From: Alphaproteobacteria bacterium
Lineage (GTDB): Bacteria > Pseudomonadota > Alphaproteobacteria > GCA-2731375
NCBI GenBank assembly: GCA_016776605.1
Contig: JADHTB010000024.1
Location: forward strand, 1 to 59,896
Length of the DNA stretch: 59,896 nt
Direction: 5' to 3'
Shown in pieces: positions 9,074 through 18,309 of the stretch. The notes under the pieces are model-generated. The model was given only the letters and a program-made list of their open reading frames with translations. It had not been told where the DNA came from and made no database searches. Each line of letters begins with the position of its first letter. The first letter of the stretch is position 1. A program made the position numbers and the translations under genes.

Positions 9074-9868
9074 ATGGAATTACGCGAAGCGATTGGCCGG
9101 CGGCGGTCGATCCGGTTTCTGAAGCCCTACAAGCCGGTCGAACCGGAAAAAATTCAGCGGATGCTGGAGGCGGCCCGCATTTCCTCGCACTGGGGCAATG
9201 TGCAAAGCCTGCGGGCGGTCGCCATTTTTCGCGATAGCGCACCGCAGCAGGTCCTGGACAGTCTGTTTGCCGCCGTCGTCGGCTGGCAACTGAAAATCGC
9301 GCCGGTCATAATCGCCTGGTACCTGGAACCCAACGCCGTCGATGGGCAGTCGGATCGTCTGCGGGATCTGGTCGAGGTCGGTGCCCTGGGCTTCGGCGGC
9401 AAGGAAAAGCGCCGCGATGCCCTGGAAAACAAATTAATTCCCTTCTTTGACAAGTTCAAGGAGGCTCTCAAACAGCCCGGCATCAGTGAAATCGACTGTG
9501 GCCAGGGCATCGCCCAAGCCACCTTGATGGCGTTTGAACAGGGCCTGGGCACCTGTTGCCTGGGCAGCCCAAAGGGGCGCCAAATTCTGGATGCCTGCAA
9601 TGTACCGGCCTCGGCCCGCTTTCTTTTGCTGCAGACGGTCGGCTATCCCCTGGAACATTGGGAGGCCGGCGGCCAGCGTCCGCGCCAGCCGTTCGAGGAG
9701 TTGTTCCATATGAACAGCTACCAAACCCCGTTCCCGCGCGACGAAAATGTGGTGGCCGAATTGACCGCGGAAGGTATGTTTACCCGGCCAGCCCCGTTGC
9801 CTGAACGCGAGGCGGAACTGGCCTTTCTGAAGGCGGCTTTGGGCCTGAAAGGCGCCGGTCTGCTTTAG
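9074..9868 (+). CDS. Nitroreductase-family flavoprotein
   Basis: FMN-dependent nitroreductase fold, 264 residues. The N-terminus MELREAIGRRRSIRFLKPYK is the classical family opening, in which the RRS(I/V)R basic residues bind the FMN phosphate. Later, IAQATLMAFEQGLGTCCLG is the typical C-terminal helix and glycine turn, followed by VGYPLE. The ATG at 9074 follows GGGAGAG; an earlier in-frame start at 9032 has no such site. It lies 73 bp after the acyl-CoA dehydrogenase and is followed by a thiolase in the same direction. In this setting it may reduce an unsaturated or ring intermediate, or act as a general NAD(P)H:flavin-dependent reductase. The true substrate cannot be inferred. Confidence 0.8.
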   Translation: MELREAIGRRRSIRFLKPYKPVEPEKIQRMLEAARISSHWGNVQSLRAVAIFRDSAPQQVLDSLFAAVVGWQLKIAPVIIAWYLEPNAVDGQSDRLRDLVEVGALGFGGKEKRRDALENKLIPFFDKFKEALKQPGISEIDCGQGIAQATLMAFEQGLGTCCLGSPKGRQILDACNVPASARFLLLQTVGYPLEHWEAGGQRPRQPFEELFHMNSYQTPFPRDENVVAELTAEGMFTRPAPLPEREAELAFLKAALGLKGAGLL

Positions 9869-9928
9869 GTTCCCACGACTTGTAGCGCCCCACGAGGGGG
9901 CGGCAATATCAATGGAAAGGAAACCACC

Positions 9929-11161
9929 ATGCGCATGAATGCCATTATCGCCGGCGTCGGCATGACCAAATTCGGCAAGCATATGGACCGGGGCCTGAAA
10001 TCCATCGGCGCCGAGGCGGTGGTCGCGGCCCTGCAGGACGCGGGCCTGGATAAATCCGACCTTGAAGCCGCTTATGTAGGTAATGCCGCCGCCGGCCTTG
10101 TGACCGGACAGGAATGCATCCGTGGCCAGGTGGTGTTGCGTGACGCCGGCATTGGCCGCATTCCGGTGATCAATGTGGAAAACGCCTGTGCCAGTGCCTC
10201 GACGGCTTTCAACCAGGCCAGCGCCATGGTCTCGTCGGGCTGTTATGACGTGGTTTTGGCCCTAGGCGTGGAAAAGCTTTATCACGAGGACAAACGTAAA
10301 AGTTTCGCGGCCTTCTCGGGTGCCGTTGATGTGGAGGCCCTGGTGGAAATAAAGGCCCGACTGGCGGAGCGGGCCGCCGCCAAGGGGGCCACCCACGCGG
10401 CGTCCGGCGCCGGCGAGAAACGCTCTATGTTCATGGATATCTATGCCGCGTCGGCCCGTGCCTATATGGAAAAATATGGCGCCACGGCGGCGGATCTGGC
10501 CGGCGTTTCGGCCAAGAATTCCTTCCATGGCAGCCTTAATCCCCGGGCCCAATTTCGCGAAGTGTTGACGGTGGAAGAGGTCTTGGCGGCGCCAATGATC
10601 GCCGAACCCTTGACCCGGCCCATGTGCTCGCCGATCGGTGACGGCGCGGCGGCGGTGATCCTGGTCAGCGAACGCAAGGTCCGCGAACTGGGCATTGTCG
10701 ATGGGGTGCGGGTGGCGTCCTGCGTGCTGCGCTCGGGCTGGGATCGGGAAAAGGGCGAGGAAACCGTGGCCGAGGTCTGCGCCCGCGAAGCCTACGAGGC
10801 GGCGGGCGTGGGGCCGGAAGATCTCAGCGTCATTGAACTGCATGATGCCTCGGCCCCGGCGGAAATCACGACCTATGAAAAGCTCGGTCTTTGTGGCGAC
10901 GGCCAGGGCGCCGAGTTGATCCGGGACGGTGCCACCAAATTGGGCGGGCGGTTGCCCGTCAACACCTCCGGCGGGTTGTTGCGCAAGGGCCATCCGGTCG
11001 GCGCCACCGGCATTGCGCAGATCGTGGAACTGACCGAGCAGCTGCAGGGCCGCAGCGGCAAGCGTCAGGTCGAAGGCGCCAGAATGGCGCTGGCCCATAA
11101 CGGCGGCGGCAGCATCGGCAGTGACGCAGCCGCCATGTGCGTCACTATTCTCTGCCGGTAG
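9929..11161 (+). CDS. Thiolase-family protein (SCP2/SCPx-like acyltransferase)
   Basis: 410-residue thiolase. The nucleophilic cysteine lies in NVENACASASTAFN (about residue 90). The C-terminal half has ELHDASAPAEI and GGLLRKGHPVGATG, with the catalytic His of the SCP2-thiolase subgroup, and a final AHNGGG in place of the C-terminal cysteine motif of classical thiolases. This pattern indicates the SCPx/lipid-transfer-type thiolases that cleave 3-oxoacyl-CoA with CoA, often on branched or sterol side chains. The start ATG follows GGAAAGGAAACC; a second ATG two codons later is possible. Third gene of the operon starting at 7801 and only 10 bp before the following CoA ligase, so very probably co-transcribed. 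Confidence 0.85.
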   Translation: MRMNAIIAGVGMTKFGKHMDRGLKSIGAEAVVAALQDAGLDKSDLEAAYVGNAAAGLVTGQECIRGQVVLRDAGIGRIPVINVENACASASTAFNQASAMVSSGCYDVVLALGVEKLYHEDKRKSFAAFSGAVDVEALVEIKARLAERAAAKGATHAASGAGEKRSMFMDIYAASARAYMEKYGATAADLAGVSAKNSFHGSLNPRAQFREVLTVEEVLAAPMIAEPLTRPMCSPIGDGAAAVILVSERKVRELGIVDGVRVASCVLRSGWDREKGEETVAEVCAREAYEAAGVGPEDLSVIELHDASAPAEITTYEKLGLCGDGQGAELIRDGATKLGGRLPVNTSGGLLRKGHPVGATGIAQIVELTEQLQGRSGKRQVEGARMALAHNGGGSIGSDAAAMCVTILCR

Positions 11162-11171
11162 GAGACAAACA

Positions 11172-12779
11172 TTGGCGGAACGCGACTCCCGAATTCTGGC
11201 CGACATGATCGCCCTGCAGGCGGAGGTGCTGCCCGACCTGGACGTGGTCACGTTCGAAGGCGGTGGCCGTTTCGCGGATGAAATCCGCACCTATGCGGAG
11301 CTGTGGGACAACGGCAACCGGGTGGCCGCCGAATTGATCGCCCGCGGCATGGCGCCTGGCGACCGCTTTGCGCTGTTGATGCGCAATCACCCGGAATTTA
11401 TTGACGTCATGGTGGGCGCCTCCATTTCCGCCTGCGTCTTCGTGCCGATTGATCCCCGCAGCCGTGGCCGCAAACTGGCCTATACCCTGACCAACTCTGA
11501 TTGCAAGGGCATCATCTGCGCCGATTATTGCCTTGATCAGGTGGTGGAGATCCGCGCGCAACTGCCCGACCTGGAATGGATTTTGGTATTGGCCAGCGAA
11601 GACGGTCCCGGCCAGCATCCATTGGCGCAGGTCGCCGGCGCCGAGGACATGGCATGCATTTATGACCGCCCGGCAGGGGCCGTCAACAGCCGGCTGAAAA
11701 GCCCAGCTGATCCGCTGGAGATCGTCTATACCTCCGGCACCACGGGTGATCCCAAGGGCGTGGTCTTTCAGAATGCCCGCTATGGCAGCCCCGTGCTACG
11801 CGCGATCATGCCGCTGGAGGCCGGCGACCGGCCCTATACGGGCCTCTCTTTGACCCATGGCAACGCTCAGATGATAACCCTCGCGACCTCGCTGAGCATG
11901 GGCTTGCGTTGTGTCATCAGCCGCCGCTTTACCAAATCCCGGCTGTGGGACATCACCCGGCAGTACGGCAATACGGTGTTTAATCTGCTGGGCGGCATGA
12001 CGGCGGCGATTTATGCCGAGCCGGAACGGGATAACGACGGCGACAATCCGGTACGCTTCGTGATGAGCGCCGGCATGCCGGCAACGATCTGGCAAAAGTT
12101 TGAGCGCCGTTTCAATCTGGACGTTTTTGAATTCTATGGCGCTGTCGAGGGTGGTCTCGCCTACAAACCCATTGGCGTCGGTCCGATCGGCAGCTTTGGC
12201 AAGGCGCCCAAGGGCCTGGAATTGAAAGCGGTCGATGAGGCAGGTAATGAATGCCCGCCGGGGGTTTTGGGCGAGTTGATATCACGGCCCCGCAAGGGAC
12301 CGGCGCCGGAAGTGGAATATTTCAAGAATGCGGACGCCTCGGCCCAGAAAACCGCGGGCGGCTGGCTGCGCAGCGGCGATATCGGCCATGCCGATGCGGA
12401 CGGCTGGCTGTTTTTCGATTACCGCAAGGGCGGCGGTATTCGCCACAATGGCGATTTTGTTAATCCCGGATTTATCGAACAGGCCATCGCCGAACATCCC
12501 GCCGTCAGCGATGTCTTCGTCTATGGCGTTCCGGCGGCCTCGGGCGCACCGGGGGAAAAGGATATCGTCGCGGCGATGGTGGCCGTGGACGGGGCTGCGT
12601 TCGACCCGCAATCGGTGTTTGCCACCTGCCGCCGTGAACTGGAAGCCAACTTCGTGCCAGGCTATCTGCAACTGGTCGAAGAAATCCCCAAGACCGCGTC
12701 GGAAAAACCCCAGGAAAGGTTTCTCCTGGATGCCTTCGCCCTGGATGCCCCGAATGTGTATCGCGAGGAACTGCTCTAG
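11172..12779 (+). CDS. AMP-dependent acyl-CoA ligase (CaiC-like)
   Basis: 535-residue class I adenylate-forming CoA ligase. It shows YTSGTTGDPKG (ATP binding, about residue 180), an EFYGAVEGG motif, SGDIGHADADGWLFF with the hinge region YRKGGGIRHNG, and a terminal PKTASEKPQ that replaces the usual lysine motif. It resembles crotonobetaine/carnitine-CoA ligases. I chose TTG at 11172 because GGAG lies 7 nt before it and the thiolase stop is just upstream; the alternative start at 11121 would overlap the thiolase. It would activate the acid entering the pathway of the upstream dehydrogenase and thiolase. The last codons read gaa ctg ctc tag, which is the dispersed GGAACTGCTCTAG element, so the natural C-terminus may have been altered by insertion of that element. 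Confidence 0.85.
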   Translation: MAERDSRILADMIALQAEVLPDLDVVTFEGGGRFADEIRTYAELWDNGNRVAAELIARGMAPGDRFALLMRNHPEFIDVMVGASISACVFVPIDPRSRGRKLAYTLTNSDCKGIICADYCLDQVVEIRAQLPDLEWILVLASEDGPGQHPLAQVAGAEDMACIYDRPAGAVNSRLKSPADPLEIVYTSGTTGDPKGVVFQNARYGSPVLRAIMPLEAGDRPYTGLSLTHGNAQMITLATSLSMGLRCVISRRFTKSRLWDITRQYGNTVFNLLGGMTAAIYAEPERDNDGDNPVRFVMSAGMPATIWQKFERRFNLDVFEFYGAVEGGLAYKPIGVGPIGSFGKAPKGLELKAVDEAGNECPPGVLGELISRPRKGPAPEVEYFKNADASAQKTAGGWLRSGDIGHADADGWLFFDYRKGGGIRHNGDFVNPGFIEQAIAEHPAVSDVFVYGVPAASGAPGEKDIVAAMVAVDGAAFDPQSVFATCRRELEANFVPGYLQLVEEIPKTASEKPQERFLLDAFALDAPNVYREELL

Positions 12780-12794
12780 CGGCGGATCCTGGCA

Positions 12795-13105
12795 CGCTGT
12801 CGATCACGAAGGTGAAGTGCTCGAAGTTTTCGGCACGAAACGGCGGGATCGCAGGGCAGCCCTGAAGTTTCTAATGCGAACGATGAAGCGCAAGGTCCAG
12901 GTTCAGGAATATCAGGACCGTGCAGAAATTCGCTTCCGCTCGCGCCTCCATCCATAATCATATTAATAGAGACCGCCATCTAAACCGCCGCGACGTTTTC
13001 AAGCAGAACCGCGCGGCCGCTCTGGCCGAGTGGCGTCAACTTGCGGCCTGAGATTTATGGCTTACGGGGTTTTTCAGACCAGTTTTCGTTCGTCTGACAG
13101 TGCCC
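12795..13105 (+). pseudogene. IS6-family transposase remnant with right terminal end
   Basis: The plus strand reads AVDHEGEVLEVFGTKRRDRR, part of the IS6 catalytic domain, through MKRK at about 12895. It then jumps, apparently by deletion, to the C-terminal part QKFASARASIHNHINRDRHL and AAALAEWRQLAA with a TGA at about 13049. The outer end (13060-13105), read on the minus strand, is GGCACTGTCAGACGAACG, an IS6-type inverted repeat. The N-terminus and middle are missing. The same right end recurs at 23834-23925 with about 90 per cent identity. Confidence 0.7.
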
Positions 13106-13130
13106 CCAGCAGGTCCCAGAAGGCCTCCGC

Positions 13131-13949
13131 CTACTCAGGCTTTCGCGTAACGAAGCAAGCCCAGGTGATGTGGCCGCCCTTGAGCGCAGTTTGCCAGTGT
13201 TTGATGCTTTCGGCGATCCGAGCCGCCGCGTTTACGTTAAGTTCATTGGACGGGCCCGCGAGTTGTTCCGCAAGCTTCACGTAATGGGTCTGGATGTCTC
13301 TCCGACGCTCCTCGACATGTTCGATCACGAACCCCGCCTCCAGTGCCATCCTCTCGTAGTGACGCGGCGTAGCGCCGCCCCGGACCCCAAGCCGCTCGAA
13401 GGCTGCGTCGACGAGTTTAAGGTCGGCGCCTTCTGCTGTCAGGATGTCCGAAAATGTGAACACGCCCCCTGGTCGAAGGATCCGATACACTTCAGCAAAG
13501 ACCCGCGGCCGGTCGGTGGAATGGATGATGGATTCCTGGCAGATGCTTGCATCCCAGGTGCCCGAGGCACTCTCAATGTTGTGAAAGTCCCCAATCCCGA
13601 CGGAGATCTTATCGGCTAGACCTGCCTCGGTGTTGGCTCTTCGCGCTTCGTCCACGCACACCTGTGAGATATCAATGCCTTTTGCGTAGCACCCGAGCTT
13701 TGTGAGTTCACGGAGCGTGCCGCCATAGCCGCATGCGATATCCAGGACGCGATCGCCTTCCTGCAGACTGGTGAGGGACAAAAGGTAGCGTGTCATTGCC
13801 ACAGAGGCATCGGCCACCGTCTCATTACCTGTATCATAGCGACCGATATGGATATCTGACCCGCCCCAGCAGAGCCGATAAAAGGCGGCCACATCGGTCT
13901 CGTTGTAGTAGGCAGCTGCAGCAGGCGCATTCGTTTCAGAGATGCTCAC
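13131..13949 (-). CDS. SAM-dependent methyltransferase, sarcosine/dimethylglycine N-methyltransferase-like
   Basis: 272-residue class I methyltransferase. The N-terminus AYYNETDVAAFYRLCWGGSD with DIHIGRY resembles the sarcosine/dimethylglycine methyltransferases of the glycine-to-betaine route. The SAM-binding motif is VLDIACGYGGTLREL (about residues 65-80), followed by ICQESIIHS and ILRPGGVFTFSD (motifs III-IV). I chose GTG at 13949, with AGGAGA six bases upstream; an in-frame ATG at 13997 has no ribosome site. It would make or decorate an N-methylated osmolyte or other small amine in the cytoplasm. No partner glycine methyltransferase is in the window. It stands alone between IS6 and IS3 relics, so it may have been imported with mobile DNA. 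Substrate uncertain. Confidence 0.75.
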   Translation of the reverse strand: MSISETNAPAAAAYYNETDVAAFYRLCWGGSDIHIGRYDTGNETVADASVAMTRYLLSLTSLQEGDRVLDIACGYGGTLRELTKLGCYAKGIDISQVCVDEARRANTEAGLADKISVGIGDFHNIESASGTWDASICQESIIHSTDRPRVFAEVYRILRPGGVFTFSDILTAEGADLKLVDAAFERLGVRGGATPRHYERMALEAGFVIEHVEERRRDIQTHYVKLAEQLAGPSNELNVNAAARIAESIKHWQTALKGGHITWACFVTRKPE

Positions 13950-14060
13950 CTGGTTTCTCCTGCAGCGGTCGGTGTTTCCGGTGGGAATGTCCGTCATCGA
14001 AACATTTGGGACATCTGAGCCTGTGAATTAACGGAGGATTTGGTTCATCTTGGCTTTATG

Positions 14061-14588
14061 TTAAGCCGCTTGACGCTGATGGTTCAAGCGGCGGGTTTCA
14101 ATCGTTCGGTTCTTTATGTTTTTTCTCCGTTCAATGATGGCTGTGCGACGCCCGAAGTAGGCGTCGGCGGGTGTGACGTTGCCGATGCTCTCGTGGCATC
14201 GATGATTGTTGTAATGATCCACGAAGGCGGCGATCTGGTTTTCAAGGTCACCGGGCAGGAAGTAGTTTTCCAGCAGTATCTGGTTCTTGAGGGTTTGATG
14301 CTAGCGCTCGATTTTACCCTGTGTCTGCGGATGGTAGGGGGCTCCTCGAACGTGATCCATACCGTGATCGTCGAGCCAGTAAGCGAGATTGCCGGAGATA
14401 TAAGATGAACCGTTGTCGCTGAGCAGTCTCGGCTTGTGAACGAATTTGGCACTGTCACAGCTTGACGCTTTGAGCGCCAGATTCAGCGTGTCCGTCACAT
14501 CATCCGCCTTCATGGTGGTGCAGAGTTTCCAGGCGATGATGTATCTGGAATAGTCGTCCAGGATGGTCGACAGATAGAACCACCCCAC
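14061..14588 (-). pseudogene. IS3-family transposase (orfB) remnant with in-frame amber stop
   Basis: The minus strand encodes the second half of an rve-type integrase core: YLSTILDDYSRYIIAW (first Asp), LLSDNGSSYISG (second Asp) and the PYHPQTQGKIER segment (Glu). At about 14299-14301 a TAG replaces the expected Trp codon of the IERWHQTLKN motif. After it the frame stays homologous (HQTLKNQILLENYFLPGD to GNVTPADAYFGRR) until a TAA at 14061. The 5' half is missing: the element begins inside an IS6-like transposase at about 14588. Dead element. Confidence 0.75.
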
Positions 14589-15035
14589 CCGATGACCTTC
14601 ATCGCCGCCCGGTAAGACCGAAGCCGGTCCGTCACGACCACATCCGGGCGACCCTATCGTTTCATCGCTTTGCGCATAAACCGCAGTGCAGCCTTGCGAT
14701 CTCGCCGTTCGGTGACAAATGACTCCAGCACTTCGCCTTCGTGATCGACCGCCCGCCAGAGGTAGCGCAGTTCGCCATTGATGCGCACGAAAACCTCGTC
14801 GAGATGCCAGCGCCAGGATGAAAATGATCGATTATGAATGCGCTGCTTGCGGAACTCCGCCGCGAACCTCGGGCCGAACCGGTTCCACCAGGCGCGAACC
14901 GTTTCATGGCTGATATCGACGCCGCGTTCGTGGAGCAAATCTTCGACCTGCCGTAGCGAAAGCGGGAACCGGACATACATCATCACGGCCAAGCGGATGA
15001 TCTCGGGGGACGTCTTGAAATATCAGAATGGATTT
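14589..15035 (-). pseudogene. IS6-family transposase, N-terminal two thirds, with two in-frame stops
   Basis: Read from about 15035 on the minus strand: MRNPF, then a TGA, then YFKTSPEIIRLAVMMYVRFP, the HTH segment SLRQVEDLLHERGVDISHET, and the DDE core WRWHLDEVFVRINGELRYLW followed by DHEGEVLESFVTERRDRK. At about 14652 a TAG replaces the Tyr of the KRYGRP motif. The frame continues DVVVTDRLRSYRAAMKVIG until it is cut by the IS3 remnant at about 14588. Compare the intact KRYGQP in the copy at 18310. It is therefore a pseudogene, truncated and carrying two nonsense codons. Confidence 0.75.
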
Positions 15036-15350
15036 CTCATCCCAAAACGTTACGAGACCATCGCAATCACCTCAAGCAAGATTCCCCTTACAACGCCACT
15101 CGCGCCAGCCTATGGCTCGGTTTATCTAGCTTTCATTTCCGATCCAATTACAATGAATTTCGAAGGGAGGTGCTTAATTGTATACGAAAAACGCTGACTG
15201 GCGGCCCGCGCTGCGCGCATGGCCGCTCCCGACTGGCGGGAGCTTCCAAAGAATGGTTCCCCGGACATCGAGGAGATGCATGACGCCATCCTCCCCCCAG
15301 CGAACTATTACTTTTTGCAATTGCAGCCACGCGGCTAGGCGGAGATGATG
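15036..15350. other. Intergenic region before the ACP-ligase-acyltransferase gene
   Basis: No recognised gene. A plus-strand frame at 15219-15338 would encode 39 residues (MAAPDWRELPKNG to QLQPRG). Its codon use resembles a real gene, so it could be a small protein or the tail of a truncated one, but it has no family I know. GGGAGG at about 15166 could serve a TTG at 15178 in another frame. The region between 15036 and 15160 is lower in GC and may hold the promoter. Confidence 0.3.
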
Positions 15351-18260
15351 GTGGCGCAAGACACGCCCGGCGGTAGCGATGAACAGGGCCAAGAAGGGTC
15401 GACAGCCGAAACCGTGCATCTGTTGGAGGCGGTGCGGCAATTGTCGCAAGAGCTGCACCCGCAGGGCCCATCTATCGGCACCATCACGCTGGATAGTGCG
15501 CTAGACAGAGATCTCGGTTTCGACAGTCTGGGCCGCGTCGAACTTCTCAGCAGGCTGGAACGGGATTTAGACGTCACCCTGTCCGAACAACTCATCGCCA
15601 CGGCCGATACGCCGCGGGATTTGCTGCGGGCGTTGCATAGTGCCCAGGGCCGTGGGCATGTCCCAACTTCGCAGACCGTGGAAGACCTGTCGCTGGGAGA
15701 GGCCGCGGCACCCGATGGCGCCCGCACCCTGGTCGACGCTTTGCAATGGCACGTGAAGGCTCACCCGGATAGGCCCCATATCCGCCTATACAGCGATCAT
15801 GACGACGGTGAGATAATCACCTACGGCGATTTGTGGGCGGAAGCCGAAAGAACCGCCGCCGGACTGCTGGATTTGGCACTCGGTCATGGCGAAGCGGTCA
15901 TCATTATGCTGGCGACGGGCCGAGACTATTTTTCCAGTTTCATAGGTGTGCTGCTGGCCGGCGGGGTGCCGGTACCGATCTATCCGCCGGGACGGCCCAG
16001 CCAGATCGAGGAACATCTCCGCCGGCATATGGCGATCGTGGACAATTGCCGAGCCACCATCATGATCACCATGCCCGAGGCCACCCGCTTTGCGGGGCTG
16101 CTGCGTGGTCTGGCAGCTTCCCTGCGCCATGTTGTGACTTCCGAGGCGCTTATCAGCGCGCCGCTGCCGATACCGCAATTGCCGCAGCCCCAGAGTAACG
16201 ATATCGCTTTTCTGCAGTATACCTCCGGCAGCACCGGCATGCCGAAGGGTGTGATCCTGACCCACGCCAATTTGCTGGCCAACATCCGCGCCATGGGTGA
16301 AGTACTCAAGGTATCCTCCGAGGATATCTTCGTCAGCTGGCTGCCGCTGTACCATGACATGGGTCTGATCGGGGCCTGGCTGGGCAGCCTCTATTACTCG
16401 GCCCATCTGGTCATCATGTCGCCGCTGGCCTTTATCGCCCGGCCACAGCGCTGGTTCCAGGCCATCCACCGCTATCGCGGCACGCTGTCCGCCGCACCAA
16501 ATTTTGCCTTTGAACTCTGCCTCAAGCGCCTCAAGGACGAGGACCTGGCTGGGATCGACCTGTCGTCCTGGCGTGTGGCGGCGAACGGTGCGGAAGCGGT
16601 GTATCCCGTGACCTTGGAAGAATTCATCAGGCGGTTCGAAAAATTCGGATTCAAGCCGGAGACCATGATGCCGGTCTATGGCCTGGCGGAAAATACCGTT
16701 GGCCTAGCCTTTCCTCCACTGGGCCGGGGACCGCGGATCGACCGTATCCAGCGTGACCGTCTGATGAGTTCAGGCGATGCCGTACCGGCTGATGAGGCTG
16801 ATGAGCATGCCTTGCGGTTTGTCGGCTGCGGCCATCCTCTGCCACGCCACCAAATCCGCATCATCGACAATGCCGACCGAGAGCTGCCGGACCGCCAGCA
16901 AGGACATCTGCAATTTAAAGGCCCCTCCGCGACCAGCGGCTATCTGCGGGCGCAGGACAAGACCGAGGCAATGTTCCATGGCGACTGGCTCGATTCCGAA
17001 GACCTAGCCTATATCGCAGAAGGCGAAATCTTTATCACCGGTCGCAGCAAGGACATCATCATTCATGCCGGCCGCAACCTCTACCCTGAGGAAATCGAAA
17101 CCGAAGTCGGCAAAGTCGCCGGCGTCCGGGAAGGCCGGGTCGCTGTTTTTGGGAGCCACGATCCGGGATCGGGGACGGAACGGTTGGTCGTTCTGGCTGA
17201 GACCCGGGAAAAGGAGGCCGAACGGCGCACCACGCTTGGCCAAGACATCAACACCATCGTCACCGATCTGACTGGGGCGCCGGCCGATGACGTGGTATTG
17301 GCCCCGCCGAATACGGTTCTGAAGACCTCAAGCGGCAAAATTCGCCGGGCCGCGAGCCGCAAGATTTATGAAACTGGCGGTATCGGAAAAGCTCAAAGCG
17401 CGGTTTGGCTGCAATTTCTGCGTCTGGCTCTGGCGTCGCTGCCGCCGCGCCTGCACCGCGCCCGGCAGATTGGCGGCGCCGCCCTTTTCGGCGGCTATTG
17501 CTGGTTCGTGTTCGCAATGATGGGCGTGCCTTTGTGGCTATTGCTTGCAATATTGCCGCAGCCGGATTGGTGCTGGCGTCTGAGCCATCTTGCCGTGCGG
17601 GCGGCGTTTCGTCTGACGGGTCTGCGTTTGTCCGTGACCGGCGCTGAGCATCTGGCGGGCGACCATGTTCTGGTCAGCAATCATCAAAGTTATCTGGATG
17701 GCTTTGTCATGGTTGCCGCCTTGCCCCGGCGGGCGGTTTTCATAGCCAAGCAGGAGCTCGGCGGCAATATCTTTACGCGTCTTTTGTTGCAGCGCCTAGG
17801 CGCTGAGTTGGTGGAGCGTTTCGACAGCACCGCGGGCATCAGGGACGCTCAGCGCCTGGCCATCAGTGATGATGCCAAACAGCCTTTACTGTTTTTTGCC
17901 GAGGGTTCCTTTGAACGGATGCCCGGATTGAGACCCTTTCGCCTCGGCGCATTCGAAACCGCGGTGGCGGCGGCGCAGCCGGTGGTGCCCATGGCCATCC
18001 GAGGCAGCCGCTCAATTTTGCGCGACGGCACTTGGCTGCCGCGGCGAGGCGCCCTTCGGGTCATCATCGGTGAGCCCATATGGCCGGCCCAGACCGAAAC
18101 AAACGCGGCAGGGATTGAGTTCAGTGCCGCTATCGCATTACGCGATCGCGCGCGAGCATGGATTTTGCACCATTGCGCCGAGCCCGATCTGGCGCATGAA
18201 CGCCTGGAGTTGCTGCTTCGCGATAGCGCCGTGTCGCCTTTGACAAAACCACAACAATAA
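15351..18260 (+). CDS. ACP - fatty acyl-AMP ligase - acyltransferase (PlsC-type) fusion
   Basis: A three-domain protein of about 970 residues. Residues about 20-100 form an acyl carrier domain with the phosphopantetheine site LGFDSLGRVELL. Residues about 125-670 form a fatty acyl-AMP ligase: YTSGSTGMPKGVILTHAN, SWLPLYHDMGLIG, PVYGLAENT and the catalytic Lys in TSSGKIRR. After a hydrophobic stretch (WFVFAMMGVPLWLLLAILP), residues about 715-960 form a glycerophosphate-type acyltransferase with NHQSYLD (HX4D) and FFAEGSF. A fatty acid would be adenylated, loaded on the ACP in cis and then transferred to a lipid acceptor. This is the reverse domain order to Aas and adds a carrier domain. GGAG sits six bases before the GTG at 15351; ATG codons at 15345 and 15348 are alternatives. 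It stands alone, flanked by IS relics. Confidence 0.85.
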   Translation: MAQDTPGGSDEQGQEGSTAETVHLLEAVRQLSQELHPQGPSIGTITLDSALDRDLGFDSLGRVELLSRLERDLDVTLSEQLIATADTPRDLLRALHSAQGRGHVPTSQTVEDLSLGEAAAPDGARTLVDALQWHVKAHPDRPHIRLYSDHDDGEIITYGDLWAEAERTAAGLLDLALGHGEAVIIMLATGRDYFSSFIGVLLAGGVPVPIYPPGRPSQIEEHLRRHMAIVDNCRATIMITMPEATRFAGLLRGLAASLRHVVTSEALISAPLPIPQLPQPQSNDIAFLQYTSGSTGMPKGVILTHANLLANIRAMGEVLKVSSEDIFVSWLPLYHDMGLIGAWLGSLYYSAHLVIMSPLAFIARPQRWFQAIHRYRGTLSAAPNFAFELCLKRLKDEDLAGIDLSSWRVAANGAEAVYPVTLEEFIRRFEKFGFKPETMMPVYGLAENTVGLAFPPLGRGPRIDRIQRDRLMSSGDAVPADEADEHALRFVGCGHPLPRHQIRIIDNADRELPDRQQGHLQFKGPSATSGYLRAQDKTEAMFHGDWLDSEDLAYIAEGEIFITGRSKDIIIHAGRNLYPEEIETEVGKVAGVREGRVAVFGSHDPGSGTERLVVLAETREKEAERRTTLGQDINTIVTDLTGAPADDVVLAPPNTVLKTSSGKIRRAASRKIYETGGIGKAQSAVWLQFLRLALASLPPRLHRARQIGGAALFGGYCWFVFAMMGVPLWLLLAILPQPDWCWRLSHLAVRAAFRLTGLRLSVTGAEHLAGDHVLVSNHQSYLDGFVMVAALPRRAVFIAKQELGGNIFTRLLLQRLGAELVERFDSTAGIRDAQRLAISDDAKQPLLFFAEGSFERMPGLRPFRLGAFETAVAAAQPVVPMAIRGSRSILRDGTWLPRRGALRVIIGEPIWPAQTETNAAGIEFSAAIALRDRARAWILHHCAEPDLAHERLELLLRDSAVSPLTKPQQ

Positions 18261-18309
18261 TGCCTCGGCCGCCTTTTTTGTGCATCCGGATACCCGCAGC
18301 AGCGCGGCC

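Noticed and set aside
10262..11290. 342-residue minus-strand frame opposite the thiolase
   Set aside because: Shadow of a well-supported thiolase; no ribosome site or family.
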